Part shown: positions 25,888 to 35,159 of the stretch, in pieces | How the letters are laid out: every line of letters starts with the position of its first letter | Numbering within the stretch: the stretch's first letter is position 1 | Assembly (NCBI RefSeq): GCF_049800835.1 | Contig: NZ_JBNAFU010000006.1 | Coordinates: 124,001 to 188,000, forward strand | DNA from: Dinoroseobacter sp049800835 | GTDB taxonomy: Bacteria > Pseudomonadota > Alphaproteobacteria > Rhodobacterales > Rhodobacteraceae | Length of the DNA: 64,000 nt | Direction: 5' to 3' | Notes under the pieces: generated by a model | Database searches by the model: none | What the model was told of the DNA's origin: nothing | Seen by the model: only the letters and a program-made list of their open reading frames with translations | Program-made: the position numbers and the translations under genes

Positions 25888-27751
25888 CACCCTCTCCTGA
25901 TGTCTCGGGCGCCTCGGCCCGGTCCGCCCCGCGATTGACCGGCGGGGTCGGGCGCGTGAACTCGATCCGGCGGTTTGCCTCGCGCCCCTCGGCGGTGTCG
26001 TTGTCGGCAATCGGAAGCGCCTCGCCATAGCCGCGCGCGACAAGGTTAGCCGTGGTCAGCCGCTGCGCCGACAGGGCCGCCAGAACCGCATCCGCCCGCT
26101 GCTGGCTGAGGTCGAGGTTCATGACCTCCCGCCCCTGGCTATCGGTGTGCCCGGCAATCTCCATCGGCACATGCGTGCACTCTGCCAGCACCTCGGCGAT
26201 ATCCTCGATCAGCCCGTAAGTGTCCGCGGCCAGTCGCGCCGACCCCGGATCGAAGGTGATCTTGCGTCCGTCCTTGACCAGTTCGATCCGCTCGAAACAC
26301 GCCTCCTCGGTGGGGATTGCGGTCTTGGGGTCCAGCAGCGGGTCGTAGCGGACCTCAAGCCGGATATCCTCTGTCGCGCCCAGCCGGTCGGCCAGCAATT
26401 GCGCAATCTCCGCCGGGCCGTCCTCGGACCCGGTCCGGCCCGACACCTCCACGAAGCCCGGCGTGACGGTTGCCGCGCCGTTGTGCAAATGGCCCAACCC
26501 CTCCAGCGCTGCCAGCACGCGCACGGACCAGCCCTCTGGCGCGTTGTCGCTGACACTGGTGGCATTGTAGACATTCGCTCCCCCAAACAGCGCGCGCGCC
26601 ATGGTCTCGGTCACTTCCTGACGGGCGGTGTCGGTCACATGCCCGCGCAACTGCGCCAGGCCTTCGGGGCTGAGCGTTGCGGTGAAGCGCAGGCTTTCGG
26701 GGTCGAAAATGCCCGGGCGTTCCTCTTCCTGTTCGGGCAGGACGGCAAAGACCGAAAACGGCTCCGGGACGGTGCCTTCCAGATCGGCGGTGACGCGGGC
26801 GAAGGTGGCCTCCGGCGTCGCCTCGGGGGCGATCAGCGTCACATCCGCGTCCGTTATGGTCAGCGTCCCGCCCCCCAGCGAGACGACGGCGCGAATGCCC
26901 GCTGTCGCCGCATCCGCCCACCGGGGCGATGGCGCGCCAAGGGCCAGCGTGCACTGGTTTCCGGGGGCCAGCCCGGCCTGTTCGGCGGCCGCCAGGATCC
27001 GGCCCCGATCGCGCGCGGTCTCCGCCGCGCAGCCTTCGAACCGCGCGCCGTTGCCATCCTTTGAAAACCGCAAGGTGTACGGGGCAAGAACCGGGCGCGG
27101 CGCTGCGATATCCAGCGTCACGACCACACCCGCCGGAGCTGTCCGCCGCAACCGGGTTTCCAGCCGGTCGCGGTCGTCGGTGCTCTCGGCAATTGCGGCC
27201 ACATGGACCTTGCCCGCGCTCAGGCTGATCTTGGCTTTTGGCAGCAACTCGGCGGCCTCCAGCCCGAACTCGAGCGCCGCAATCCAGCGGGTCGGGATCG
27301 CGTGATCCGCCGTCTCGACCATGTCCACGATGCTCCCCAGGTCGCTCAGGCGCGCCACCAGCGCATCGCGCTCGGTCTCTGCCGGGACCAGCCCGATCAG
27401 CGAAATGCCATCCTCGTTGCGCAGCAACTCCAACGAAAATTGCGGCGGGGCCATGGGCTCTGCGGCGGCAACCTCCAGCGCGTCGATGATCCGGTCCGGC
27501 GCAATCGCGCGGCTGGCCGCTGAAATCGCGGCAAAGCGCGCGGCTTCATCGGGGGCAGTGCCGCTGATCGTCATGCGCAACCCGTCGGCTTCGGCAAACG
27601 TGAACTCGGTCGCCCCGGCCTCGTCCAACGCGGCGCCGACCGCCGCGACAGAGCGTTCTTCCAGAATGTCGGTCAGAACCGTGCTGGCAACCAGCGACCC
27701 TGCAGCGGCAGCTCCAAAGGCGAGCACAGTAAGAACAAGACGGCGGGCCAT
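25880..27751 (-). CDS. OmpA-family peptidoglycan-binding protein
   Basis: A 623-residue envelope protein. The N-terminus has a signal or anchor (MARRLVLTVLAFGAAAAGSL). The central part holds BON-like alpha/beta repeats (for example DEAARFAAISAASRAIAPD). The C-terminal OmpA domain (about 480-605) has the peptidoglycan-binding features IAGHTDSQGREVMNLDLSQ and EGREANRRIEF. It probably links the inner membrane or periplasm to the cell wall. It is encoded upstream of the coiled-coil protein and downstream of ubiA on the same strand. Confidence 0.87.
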   Translation of the reverse strand: MARRLVLTVLAFGAAAAGSLVASTVLTDILEERSVAAVGAALDEAGATEFTFAEADGLRMTISGTAPDEAARFAAISAASRAIAPDRIIDALEVAAAEPMAPPQFSLELLRNEDGISLIGLVPAETERDALVARLSDLGSIVDMVETADHAIPTRWIAALEFGLEAAELLPKAKISLSAGKVHVAAIAESTDDRDRLETRLRRTAPAGVVVTLDIAAPRPVLAPYTLRFSKDGNGARFEGCAAETARDRGRILAAAEQAGLAPGNQCTLALGAPSPRWADAATAGIRAVVSLGGGTLTITDADVTLIAPEATPEATFARVTADLEGTVPEPFSVFAVLPEQEEERPGIFDPESLRFTATLSPEGLAQLRGHVTDTARQEVTETMARALFGGANVYNATSVSDNAPEGWSVRVLAALEGLGHLHNGAATVTPGFVEVSGRTGSEDGPAEIAQLLADRLGATEDIRLEVRYDPLLDPKTAIPTEEACFERIELVKDGRKITFDPGSARLAADTYGLIEDIAEVLAECTHVPMEIAGHTDSQGREVMNLDLSQQRADAVLAALSAQRLTTANLVARGYGEALPIADNDTAEGREANRRIEFTRPTPPVNRGADRAEAPETSGEGDE

Positions 27752-27813
27752 CCCAACGGTATCCCTGCTAACACGTGTCCCGAACTCCTACAAAAGCTGG
27801 GGCAGGGGTGCAA

Positions 27814-28779
27814 TCATGCCGCGACGGCGGCGGCCAGAAACAGCGCAAAGATCAACCCGGCATCGCGGTTTGAGCGGAACAACCGCAGGCAGACTTCAGG
27901 GTTCTCCGGCTTCAGTTGCCGCAATTGCCACAGCAGATGCCACCCCAGCGCCCAGGCCCCGCCCAACCCCAGCGTGAGGGCCAGAACGCTGGCTTCGGCC
28001 ACCAGCGCCAACATCACGGCAGCCCCTGCCAGCGTGACGGTTGCGACCAGGAACCATGACAGCCAGCGCGCCGTGTCCTCGCCAAACAGGCGCGCGGTGG
28101 ATTTCACGCCGATCAGTGCGTCATCCTCGGTGTCCTGATGGGCGTAGATCGTGTCATAGAACAGCGTCCACGTGATCCCCGCGAGGTACAGGATCACCGC
28201 AGACCAGCCCAGGGTACCCGCTTCCGCCGTCCAGGCCAGCAGGGCGCCCCAGTTGAACGCCAGCCCCAGAAACACCTGCGGCCACCACGTGAACCGCTTG
28301 GCGAACGGATAAATGCACACGATGGCGAGCGAGGCGATGCCGAGTACGATCGCGTTCAGATTGAAGGTCAGCAGTATCCCGAACGCCAGCAGCGACTGGA
28401 TCACCATCCAGATCAGCGCACCCTTCACCGTAACCTGCCCTGACGGAATGGGGCGCGACCGCGTGCGCGCCACTTGCGCGTCGAAGTCCCGGTCGGTGAT
28501 GTCGTTCCACGTACACCCCGCTCCGCGCATCAGGAACGCGCCGATGGCGCAGCCGACGCAAATCCAAACCGTCTTGCCATCGAACCCGGTGCCCGAAGCT
28601 GCCGCCAGCAACGCGCCCCACCAGCAGGGCAGCAACAACAACCATGTGCCGATAGGCCGGTCCGCCCGGCTGAGGCGCAGATAGGGGCGCGACCACGCCG
28701 GGGCCAGCGTGTCCACCCAGTTGCCGCGCACGGCGTCGGCCACGCTGTCGCTGGCTGGCGTTTGCGGATCGTTGCTCAT
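27814..28779 (-). CDS. ubiA: 4-hydroxybenzoate polyprenyltransferase
   Basis: Attaches the polyprenyl tail to 4-hydroxybenzoate in ubiquinone synthesis. The protein is about 321 residues with eight or nine membrane helices and the two Asp-rich sites NDITDRDFD and DTIYAHQDTEDD that bind magnesium-diphosphate. The ATG at 28779 was preferred; an ATG at 28794 would overlap the start of the divergent rsmE. Together with the polyprenyl diphosphate synthase at 56.7 kb it belongs to the quinone pathway. Confidence 0.94.
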   Translation of the reverse strand: MSNDPQTPASDSVADAVRGNWVDTLAPAWSRPYLRLSRADRPIGTWLLLLPCWWGALLAAASGTGFDGKTVWICVGCAIGAFLMRGAGCTWNDITDRDFDAQVARTRSRPIPSGQVTVKGALIWMVIQSLLAFGILLTFNLNAIVLGIASLAIVCIYPFAKRFTWWPQVFLGLAFNWGALLAWTAEAGTLGWSAVILYLAGITWTLFYDTIYAHQDTEDDALIGVKSTARLFGEDTARWLSWFLVATVTLAGAAVMLALVAEASVLALTLGLGGAWALGWHLLWQLRQLKPENPEVCLRLFRSNRDAGLIFALFLAAAVAA

Positions 28780-28792
28780 AAGGTCCGGGTCC

Positions 28793-29527
28793 ATGTCGGC
28801 AGGTCAGATCAGGCTCTATGTAGACGATGCGCTGGGGGAGGGGCAAACCGTTCCGCTCACCCGTGAGCATGCGCACTACCTTGCCAATGTCATGCGTCGG
28901 AGCGCGGGCGATACGATCACGGTTTTCAACGGACGGGACGGCGCGTGGACCGCACGGATCAAGCTTGTCTCGAAGCGGGGCGGCGTTCTGGTGGTGACCG
29001 AACAGACCGCGCCGCAACAGGACCCGCCGGACCTCTGGCTGGTCTTTGCGCCAATCAAGAAGGCCCGCACCGATTTCATCGTCGAAAAGGCGGCAGAGAT
29101 GGGCGCGGCCCGTATCCTGCCGGTGCAGACCGCCTTCACCAATGCGGAGCGGGTCCGGCAGGACCGATTGCAGGCTCATGCGGTGGAGGCCGCCGAACAG
29201 TGCGGCGGGACCTTCGTGCCCGAGGTGGCCGCCCTGCAAAAGCTCGACGCGCTGCTGGCCAACTGGCCTGCGGACCGGCATCTGATGTTCTGCGATGAAG
29301 CCTTGGCAGGGGACGCGGCGGCGCAGGCGCCACTGGACCCGACCACGCGCGGCGCACCCTGGGCGGTTCTGATCGGCCCCGAAGGCGGGTTCTCGGCAGC
29401 GGAGAGGACCCGCCTGCGCGCGATGGACCGCGCTGTTCCGGTCCAGCTCGGTCCCCGCATCCTGCGCGCCGATACCGCGGCGGTCGCCGCGCTGACGCTG
29501 TGGCAGTCCAGCCTGGGCGATTGGTAA
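28793..29527 (+). CDS. rsmE: 16S rRNA (uracil(1498)-N(3))-methyltransferase RsmE
   Basis: A 244-residue SPOUT methyltransferase that methylates U1498 of 16S rRNA. The start ATG at 28793 begins MSAGQIRLYVDD; upstream sequence is the antisense of ubiA. The N-terminal PUA-like part (HAHYLANVMR) precedes the SPOUT knot with LIGPEGGFSAAE and LGPRILRADTA, which bind SAM. It is divergent from ubiA with starts only 13 bp apart. Confidence 0.94.
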   Translation: MSAGQIRLYVDDALGEGQTVPLTREHAHYLANVMRRSAGDTITVFNGRDGAWTARIKLVSKRGGVLVVTEQTAPQQDPPDLWLVFAPIKKARTDFIVEKAAEMGAARILPVQTAFTNAERVRQDRLQAHAVEAAEQCGGTFVPEVAALQKLDALLANWPADRHLMFCDEALAGDAAAQAPLDPTTRGAPWAVLIGPEGGFSAAERTRLRAMDRAVPVQLGPRILRADTAAVAALTLWQSSLGDW

Positions 29528-29556
29528 ACAGACTCTTTCCGAAACCGCTCGTCAGA

Positions 29557-29610
29557 AGTGCTACGTTTTGTAAAACCGGCCTTTTCAGAGTGCTACAAAA
29601 CGTACAAAAC
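29557..29610. promoter_or_regulatory. Repeat cluster upstream of the small membrane protein gene
   Basis: AGTGCTAC occurs at 29557-29564 and again at 29589-29596, 32 bp apart. ACGTTTTGTA (29563-29572) and TACAAAACGT (29594-29603) are perfect inverted copies, and ACAAAAC repeats at 29604-29610. Three spaced TTTTGTA-type elements in an otherwise GC-rich region look like an operator for the following gene and perhaps gshA. Confidence 0.5.
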
Positions 29611-29642
29611 TCCTGCAAACGCCGATGTTCCGGACCTCACCC

Positions 29643-30191
29643 ATGCCATTCCTCCGTCCCGAAGCCCTCGCGCAGATCCTCCGCTGGCGCGAAGCGCTTG
29701 GCGCGCTCGGCGCGGTCGGGATCGGTCTCTGGATGTTGCTCGATCCCGGTCCGGTGGTGAAGGGAGTCGGGGCTGTCGTGACCCTTGTGGGCTTGGGGCT
29801 CCTCGTTAACGCGCTGCGCCGGATGCGCTTCGTTGCGGGTGATCAGGCACCCGGCGTTGTTCTGCTGAACGAAGGCCAGATCAGTTATCTTGGTCCGCTG
29901 ACCGGCGGGGTCATGGGGCTGCGCGATCTGGTGACGCTGCGGTTGCGCACTGAAAACAAACAGAAAACCTGGGTGATGCAGGATGCCGAGGGCAACATGC
30001 TCTCTATTCCGCACGGTGCCAAGGGCGAGACGGTGCTGTTTGATGCCTTTGCCGCGCTGCCCGGGATGGACATGACCGCGTTGCTGGCAAATCTTAACGC
30101 ACGGGCTGAGGGCTCGGTGGTTGTGTGGCAGCGCACAGCGGCTGCACCTTCCCTGCGCTTGACTTCCTCGTCCTCTCGCGACACTCCGTAA
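29643..30191 (+). CDS. Conserved hypothetical two-helix membrane protein
   Basis: A protein of about 182 residues with two N-terminal hydrophobic segments (about 20-40 and 43-60) followed by a soluble beta-rich part (VVLLNEGQISYLGPLTGG). The ATG at 29643 begins MPFLRPEALAQ; an ATG at 29625 is also possible. No known domain was recognised. It precedes gshA by 31 bp on the same strand and is likely co-transcribed with it. The function is unknown. Confidence 0.72.
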   Translation: MPFLRPEALAQILRWREALGALGAVGIGLWMLLDPGPVVKGVGAVVTLVGLGLLVNALRRMRFVAGDQAPGVVLLNEGQISYLGPLTGGVMGLRDLVTLRLRTENKQKTWVMQDAEGNMLSIPHGAKGETVLFDAFAALPGMDMTALLANLNARAEGSVVVWQRTAAAPSLRLTSSSSRDTP

Positions 30192-30222
30192 CTTCCTGCC
30201 GTCGATCCGGAGCCCCAAGCGC

Positions 30223-31593
30223 ATGTCCATACCCCAGTCCGGTGGCGGTCCCATCGAAAATCACGCGCAACTCGCCCAATACCTCGCCGACGGCTGCAAA
30301 CCGAAAGAGGACTGGCGGATTGGGACCGAGCACGAAAAATTCGGATATTGCAAGGGCTTACAGAAGCCGCTGCCGTATGATGGCCCCTGTTCGATCAAGG
30401 CCATGCTCGAAGGGTTGCGCGATGCATACGGCTGGGCGCCCGTGCTCGAAGGCGGCAACATCATCGGGTTGGAAAAGGACGGTGCAAACGTCTCTCTGGA
30501 ACCCGGCGGGCAGCTTGAGTTGTCCGGTGCACCTTTGCAAACCATCCATGAAACCTGCGATGAGGTGAACGCACATTTGCGCGAAGTCCAAGATATTGCT
30601 GATAAAATCGGTGCGGGCTTCATCGGGCTTGGGGCCGCGCCAATCTGGCGGCACGAGGATATGCCCGTCATGCCCAAGGGCCGCTACCGCCTGATGACGG
30701 ACTACATGGATCGCGTCGGCACCATGGGCAAGACCATGATGTACCGGACGTGTACCGTGCAGGTGAATCTCGATTTCGCATCCGAGGCGGACATGGTTCA
30801 GAAACTGCGCGTCGCACTTGCCCTGCAGCCCGTTGCCACTGCTCTTTTTGCAAATTCGCCGTTCCTTGATGGCAAACCGAATGGTCAGAAAAGCTGGCGG
30901 TCGCGAGTGTGGCGCGATCTGGATGCCGACCGCACAGGCATGCTGCCATTTGTGTTCGACGATGGCTTCGGGTTCGAGGCGTGGGTGGACTATGCCCTTG
31001 ATGTACCGATGTATTTTGTCTATCGCGATGGCCGGTATCTTGACGCGCTGGGGCAGTCATTCCGCGATTTTCTGGTTGGAAAGCTGCCGGCATTGCCCGG
31101 TGAAATCCCAACGCTCAGCGATTGGGCTGACCATCTGACAACGATCTTCCCCGAAGCGCGGATCAAGAAGTTCATCGAGATGCGCGGCGCGGATGGTGGC
31201 CCGTGGCGGAGGCTTTGTGCGCTGCCCGCGTTGTGGGTCGGGCTGACCTACGATCAGGGTGCGCTGGACGCGGCGTGGGACGTGGTCAAGGACTGGGATG
31301 CAGAAACCCGCGAGGCGCTGCGTATTGTGGCGGCCGCGGACGGTCTTCAGGCAGAAACCCACGGTATCAAGATGCAGGACCTTGCAGCTCGGGTCGTTGA
31401 TATTGCCGAACAAGGCCTCAGGTCCCGGGCACGTCCCGGCGCAGGTGGCATGATCCCGGACGAGACGCATTTCCTGAACGCGCTGAAGGACAGTCTTGCC
31501 TCGGGCACCGTTCCGGCAGACGAACTTCTGTCACGCTACCACGGAGAGTGGGGGCAGGACCTGTCGCGCATCTATGCGGATTACAGCTACTGA
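30223..31593 (+). CDS. gshA: Glutamate--cysteine ligase (plant/alphaproteobacterial type)
   Basis: Joins glutamate and cysteine with ATP in the first step of glutathione synthesis. The 456-residue protein resembles the plant-type GCS2 branch: GTEHEKFGYC near the N-terminus, NIIGLEKDGANVSLEPGGQLELS, and MPKGRYRLMTDYM. GGAG lies 9 bp before the ATG. The unknown membrane protein gene upstream probably shares its promoter. Confidence 0.95.
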   Translation: MSIPQSGGGPIENHAQLAQYLADGCKPKEDWRIGTEHEKFGYCKGLQKPLPYDGPCSIKAMLEGLRDAYGWAPVLEGGNIIGLEKDGANVSLEPGGQLELSGAPLQTIHETCDEVNAHLREVQDIADKIGAGFIGLGAAPIWRHEDMPVMPKGRYRLMTDYMDRVGTMGKTMMYRTCTVQVNLDFASEADMVQKLRVALALQPVATALFANSPFLDGKPNGQKSWRSRVWRDLDADRTGMLPFVFDDGFGFEAWVDYALDVPMYFVYRDGRYLDALGQSFRDFLVGKLPALPGEIPTLSDWADHLTTIFPEARIKKFIEMRGADGGPWRRLCALPALWVGLTYDQGALDAAWDVVKDWDAETREALRIVAAADGLQAETHGIKMQDLAARVVDIAEQGLRSRARPGAGGMIPDETHFLNALKDSLASGTVPADELLSRYHGEWGQDLSRIYADYSY

Positions 31594-31602
31594 ACCCTGT
31601 TC

Positions 31603-32130
31603 TCAGGCGCCATAGACCGGGTTCTTGCTCAGCCCCGCAATGCGAGAGGCATAGAGCGCGCGAACATCGGCACTTGAACTGCGGCTTTCCACAGGGATGG
31701 GCGTCATCTGTGCTGTGGCACGCGTAGCGGGTCTTGGGTCAACCTTTTGCGCCGGGGTGTCGATATCGAAGCGGTTGACCGTAGGCTCGCTCGGTTGGAT
31801 CAAAAGGACCAGCAGGGCCAATGCGCCGAAAACCGGGACGGCGGCGATCATCATCCACAATCCGCTGCGACCGGAGTCGTGCAAACGCCGGATCATCAGC
31901 GAGTATCCCGGCAATGCAAACAGCACAGCCGCCCCAAGCAGCACGTCCGTGTTGCCACCGACCATCGGAAGAACCTGCGCCATTCCGGACATGTTGAACA
32001 GCCAGTAGGCAACACCGCCCCCGACCAATGCCTGAAAGAGGAAAAAAGACCAGAAGTCTCCGACGGTCGCGCGTCCTCTGAAGGAGAAGACTTTGGCGTA
32101 GGCGGTAGCAACTGCACTCGGGAAACTCAT
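31603..32130 (-). CDS. DUF805-family membrane protein
   Basis: A 175-residue membrane protein. The ATG at 32130 was chosen because GGAGATCC precedes it. The DUF805 marks are FSFRGRATVGDFWSFFLF and SLMIRRLHDSGRSG, separated by hydrophobic segments. The C-terminal 60 residues are polar and disordered-like. The biochemical role is unknown. It is convergent with gshA (9 bp gap). Confidence 0.85.
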   Translation of the reverse strand: MSFPSAVATAYAKVFSFRGRATVGDFWSFFLFQALVGGGVAYWLFNMSGMAQVLPMVGGNTDVLLGAAVLFALPGYSLMIRRLHDSGRSGLWMMIAAVPVFGALALLVLLIQPSEPTVNRFDIDTPAQKVDPRPATRATAQMTPIPVESRSSSADVRALYASRIAGLSKNPVYGA

Positions 32131-32291
32131 AACGGATCTCCATGGGAACAACTCTGGTTAACCCTGAGAGAACCGCTGAAATGTGGTCTGACTACGGCCA
32201 GAACGCCACGTTTGAGAGGCTTATTCATGCAAATTCGACGGAAAATATGGCCAGTGTTTCGCCTGCTTCGCCAATTTGGGGCGCTGCGGGT

Positions 32292-32900
32292 CTATTTCCG
32301 TCCGATCCGTGGTTCTGACCCATCCAGCAAGCGCTGGATGTTCGGGCGGTGCCTGATCCAGACCAAGACGGCGAGGAACGCTGCCAAGGCGGACACACCG
32401 GCGTGTCCGAGACCCAGTGCCCAGACCGGAGCGGTTGCCGCCGCGACCAATGCTGCGAGCGAGGAGATGCGCAAGGCACCCGCAACCGCCAACCATGTGC
32501 CACATGCAGCCACCCCTACCGGCCAAGCCAGTGCCAGCAGTGTCCCGAGGAACGTCGCAACGCCCTTGCCTCCTTTAAACCGCAGGTAGATCGGAAAGCA
32601 GTGGCCGAGAAACGCCATAGCACCGGCAACTTGCGCTGCATCTTCGCCGATTAGCGCGCGCGCGAGCCAGACTGCTATCGCCCCCTTGCCCGCATCCAAC
32701 ACAAGCGTTGCTGCCGCTGCCGCCTTGTTGCCCGTGCGCAGGACGTTTGTCGCCCCAATATTGCCGGAACCGATCTGCCGCAAATCCCCAAGCCCGAGTG
32801 TTCGCGCGATCACCAGCCCGAACGGTACCGAGCCAAGCAAATACGCAAGGAGCGCAACCAGGGCGAGAATGCCCGGGGAGGTCACGAGCTCTGGCATCAC
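32292..32900 (-). CDS. plsY: Glycerol-3-phosphate acyltransferase PlsY
   Basis: Transfers the acyl group from acyl-phosphate to glycerol 3-phosphate, starting phospholipid synthesis. The 202-residue membrane protein shows the three loop motifs of PlsY: GSGNIGATNVLRTG, KGGKGVATFLG, and the ending loop RHRPNIQRLLDG. It overlaps the dihydroorotase-like gene upstream by 4 nt (ATGA) and is the last gene of a five-gene overlapping operon. Confidence 0.95.
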   Translation of the reverse strand: MMPELVTSPGILALVALLAYLLGSVPFGLVIARTLGLGDLRQIGSGNIGATNVLRTGNKAAAAATLVLDAGKGAIAVWLARALIGEDAAQVAGAMAFLGHCFPIYLRFKGGKGVATFLGTLLALAWPVGVAACGTWLAVAGALRISSLAALVAAATAPVWALGLGHAGVSALAAFLAVLVWIRHRPNIQRLLDGSEPRIGRK

Positions 32901-34183
32901 GAATTCTCAGGCCCGAACACCTGTGCACCTCCGACGAATGTCCGCAAAACGCGGCCTTGCATGCGCGCGCCGTCAAAAGGTGTGTTCTTGGATTTCGAGT
33001 TGAGCTTGAAGCGGTCCAGAATGAAGGGGGCATCTGGATCGAACAACACCAGATCAGCGGGTGCGCCGATCGATAAACGCCCTCCCGGCAAGCCGAGGCG
33101 CAAAGCCGGGTTGAACGACAACGCGCGCCAAAGCTGCGGCAAGGTCATGTGACCGTTGTGGATCAATCGCATCGCAGCGGGCAAAAGCGTTTCCAGTCCG
33201 ACCGCTCCTGATGCGGCCTCCTCGAACGGGAGGCGCTTGCTCTCTTCATCCTGGGGGGTGTGCATGGAACTGACCGTATCGATCAGGCCTTCGGCTACGG
33301 CCTTGATCACCGCCTGTCTGTCGTCCTCCGACCGGAGCGGCGGTTTGACTTTGAAGAACGTGCGGTAGTTGCCAACGTCGAATTCGTTCAGGGTCAGATG
33401 GTGGATCGACACACCAGCGGTGACATCGAGGCCACCTGCCTTGGCGCGTTTCAGCGCGGCAAGTGATTTCGCGGTCGTGATCTGATCGGCGTGGTAGCGC
33501 ACGCCCGTCAGTTCAACGAGCGCCAGATCGCGTTCCAGACCCATCCGCTCTGCCATCGGCGATACCGCTGGCAGGCCACGCAGCGTCGCGAACTTGCCGG
33601 ACGTCACGGCCGCGCCCTTGCTGAGGCCCGGGTCCTGTGGATGTGCCATGACCAATGCGTTGAGGCTTGCGGCATAGGTCAATGCCCGGGACAGGATCTT
33701 CGGATTTTCGGTCACCGCATCGCCATCCGAAAACGCGACCGCACCGGCATCCATCAAGAACCCCATTTCGACCATCTCGCGTCCCGACCGCCCCTTGGTC
33801 AGAGCCGCCATCGGGGCGATGCGCACGGGGCACACACCGGCTGCACGGCGGGTCACGAACTCCAGCGTTTCCGGGTCGTCGATTGCAGGAAGCGTATCTG
33901 CCCGAATGACCATCGTTGTTACTCCGCCCGCGGCGGCGGCCTTGCCCGCAGTCTTGAAGCTTTCCTTGTGACGTTCACCCGGCTCGCCGACCTTGACACC
34001 GATGTCCACGATCCCCGGTGCGAGGCATTTCCCCTGGCAATCCAGCATGGGCAGGTCAGGCCCGGTTTCCCCCGGTCCCAATCGCGCTGCGATTAAGCCA
34101 TCGCGCAAAACAAGTCCGCCCGGCCCATCGGTGCCGGTTTCTGGGTCGATCAGGCGCGCATTGACAAGCACGATATCTGTCAC
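32897..34183 (-). CDS. Dihydroorotase-like protein, probably inactive (pseudo-DHOase)
   Basis: A 428-residue amidohydrolase-fold protein of the class I PyrC family, usually annotated pyrC. The expected metal motif DxHxH is replaced by DIGVKVGEPGE, and the catalytic Asp region ATDHAPH is replaced by VSSMHTPQ. Without these His and Asp residues it should not hydrolyse dihydroorotate. In Pseudomonas a similar pseudo-DHOase holds aspartate transcarbamoylase in an active complex. The position three genes after pyrB in one operon fits that role. An active PyrC would have to be encoded elsewhere. Confidence 0.88.
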   Translation of the reverse strand: MTDIVLVNARLIDPETGTDGPGGLVLRDGLIAARLGPGETGPDLPMLDCQGKCLAPGIVDIGVKVGEPGERHKESFKTAGKAAAAGGVTTMVIRADTLPAIDDPETLEFVTRRAAGVCPVRIAPMAALTKGRSGREMVEMGFLMDAGAVAFSDGDAVTENPKILSRALTYAASLNALVMAHPQDPGLSKGAAVTSGKFATLRGLPAVSPMAERMGLERDLALVELTGVRYHADQITTAKSLAALKRAKAGGLDVTAGVSIHHLTLNEFDVGNYRTFFKVKPPLRSEDDRQAVIKAVAEGLIDTVSSMHTPQDEESKRLPFEEAASGAVGLETLLPAAMRLIHNGHMTLPQLWRALSFNPALRLGLPGGRLSIGAPADLVLFDPDAPFILDRFKLNSKSKNTPFDGARMQGRVLRTFVGGAQVFGPENS

Positions 34184-34758
34184 GTGGAGCCTCCGGAAAC
34201 AGCGAGAACCAGAGCAGCCGCTATGATCAGGGCAACAACGACGACCACTGCGATGGTGCCAGTGCCCAAACGCGCCGACTGAACTGGTGGCGCACGATCC
34301 GGCGGTGGCATGTTCGCTCGCTCTGGGGTTGGAAGCGGTTTCGCACCTGGCTGTGTCAATGGCGCGGTCGGATAGGTTCCGATCAGGGTGAGGTCCGGAC
34401 CGGGGCGCAGTTGGACGGCGCGCCCGGCAAATGCCGCCGAAAGCACGAGCAGAACATATCCCTGCAACGCGTCAAGCTTTCCACGGTCTGCGATCACGCT
34501 GTCCTCAGTTACATCAAGGGCCTGCTGCAAATAGGCGGTCAGGCCCAGTTCCGCGACATCCGATGCGGGGAACAACTCCACATGGGAGGGATCAACATCA
34601 GGTGTGCCCAGCAGGTCTGAGATATACCCGGGGGGCGGGCGCTTCGCTGAGCTGTCCAATTGGCTCAGAAATGTCTGGCGGACGCCGGACAGATTCTGAT
34701 CGCCATTAACGGCAAACACCCGCACGCGGTCTTTTTCATGGGCGGGCACCTCGATCAT
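34180..34758 (-). CDS. Hypothetical tail-anchored protein in the pyrB operon
   Basis: A 192-residue protein with an alpha/beta N-terminal part (MIEVPAHEKDRVRVFAVNGD), a Pro-rich linker (about 130-160) and one C-terminal transmembrane helix (about 167-187). This is a tail-anchor layout. No domain was recognised. Four-nt overlaps tie it to the PH-domain gene upstream and the pseudo-DHOase gene downstream. It is likely a conserved member of this operon; the function is unknown. Confidence 0.75.
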   Translation of the reverse strand: MIEVPAHEKDRVRVFAVNGDQNLSGVRQTFLSQLDSSAKRPPPGYISDLLGTPDVDPSHVELFPASDVAELGLTAYLQQALDVTEDSVIADRGKLDALQGYVLLVLSAAFAGRAVQLRPGPDLTLIGTYPTAPLTQPGAKPLPTPERANMPPPDRAPPVQSARLGTGTIAVVVVVALIIAAALVLAVSGGST

Positions 34759-35159
34759 GTCCGCACTCGTTTCACGGCATTATCGATCTGTGCGCGGACG
34801 GCTTCCGCATCCGCCATATACTTCAAAAGGTGTTTGTCACCACTGCTTGTGATCACTTGAACGGACCCGCCCAGTGTGCGGATCGTGGTGATCTGGTCGA
34901 GGTCCATCTGGCGCCAGCCGGGCCCTTCGAGACGCGTGTTGGTCAGGCGCCACTCCACGCTGAGTTCGTCAGAGGAAAGATACCAGCCGCGCAGCGCAAT
35001 TGCGGCCAGCCCCCCGACCGCTCCGGTCCAGGCGTGGGGGTTCCCCATGACCCAGAGCACACCCATGCCGATGGCCATCGCGATCGCTGCCATGATTGTG
35101 TATGCGCGGATATATGCGTCCCGCGAAGGGCGAAATACTGTTTCCTCCTGCGCGGTCAC
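34755..35159 (-). CDS. Membrane protein with bacterial PH-like domain
   Basis: A 134-residue protein with two hydrophobic segments (about 20-36 and 42-58) followed by a domain resembling bacterial PH domains: YLSSDELSVEWRLTNTRLE, then RQMDLDQITTIRTLGGSVQVI. Such domains are found in YdbS/YdbT-like membrane proteins. It overlaps pyrB and the next gene by 4 nt each. Its role in a pyrimidine operon is not known. Confidence 0.72.
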   Translation of the reverse strand: MTAQEETVFRPSRDAYIRAYTIMAAIAMAIGMGVLWVMGNPHAWTGAVGGLAAIALRGWYLSSDELSVEWRLTNTRLEGPGWRQMDLDQITTIRTLGGSVQVITSSGDKHLLKYMADAEAVRAQIDNAVKRVRT

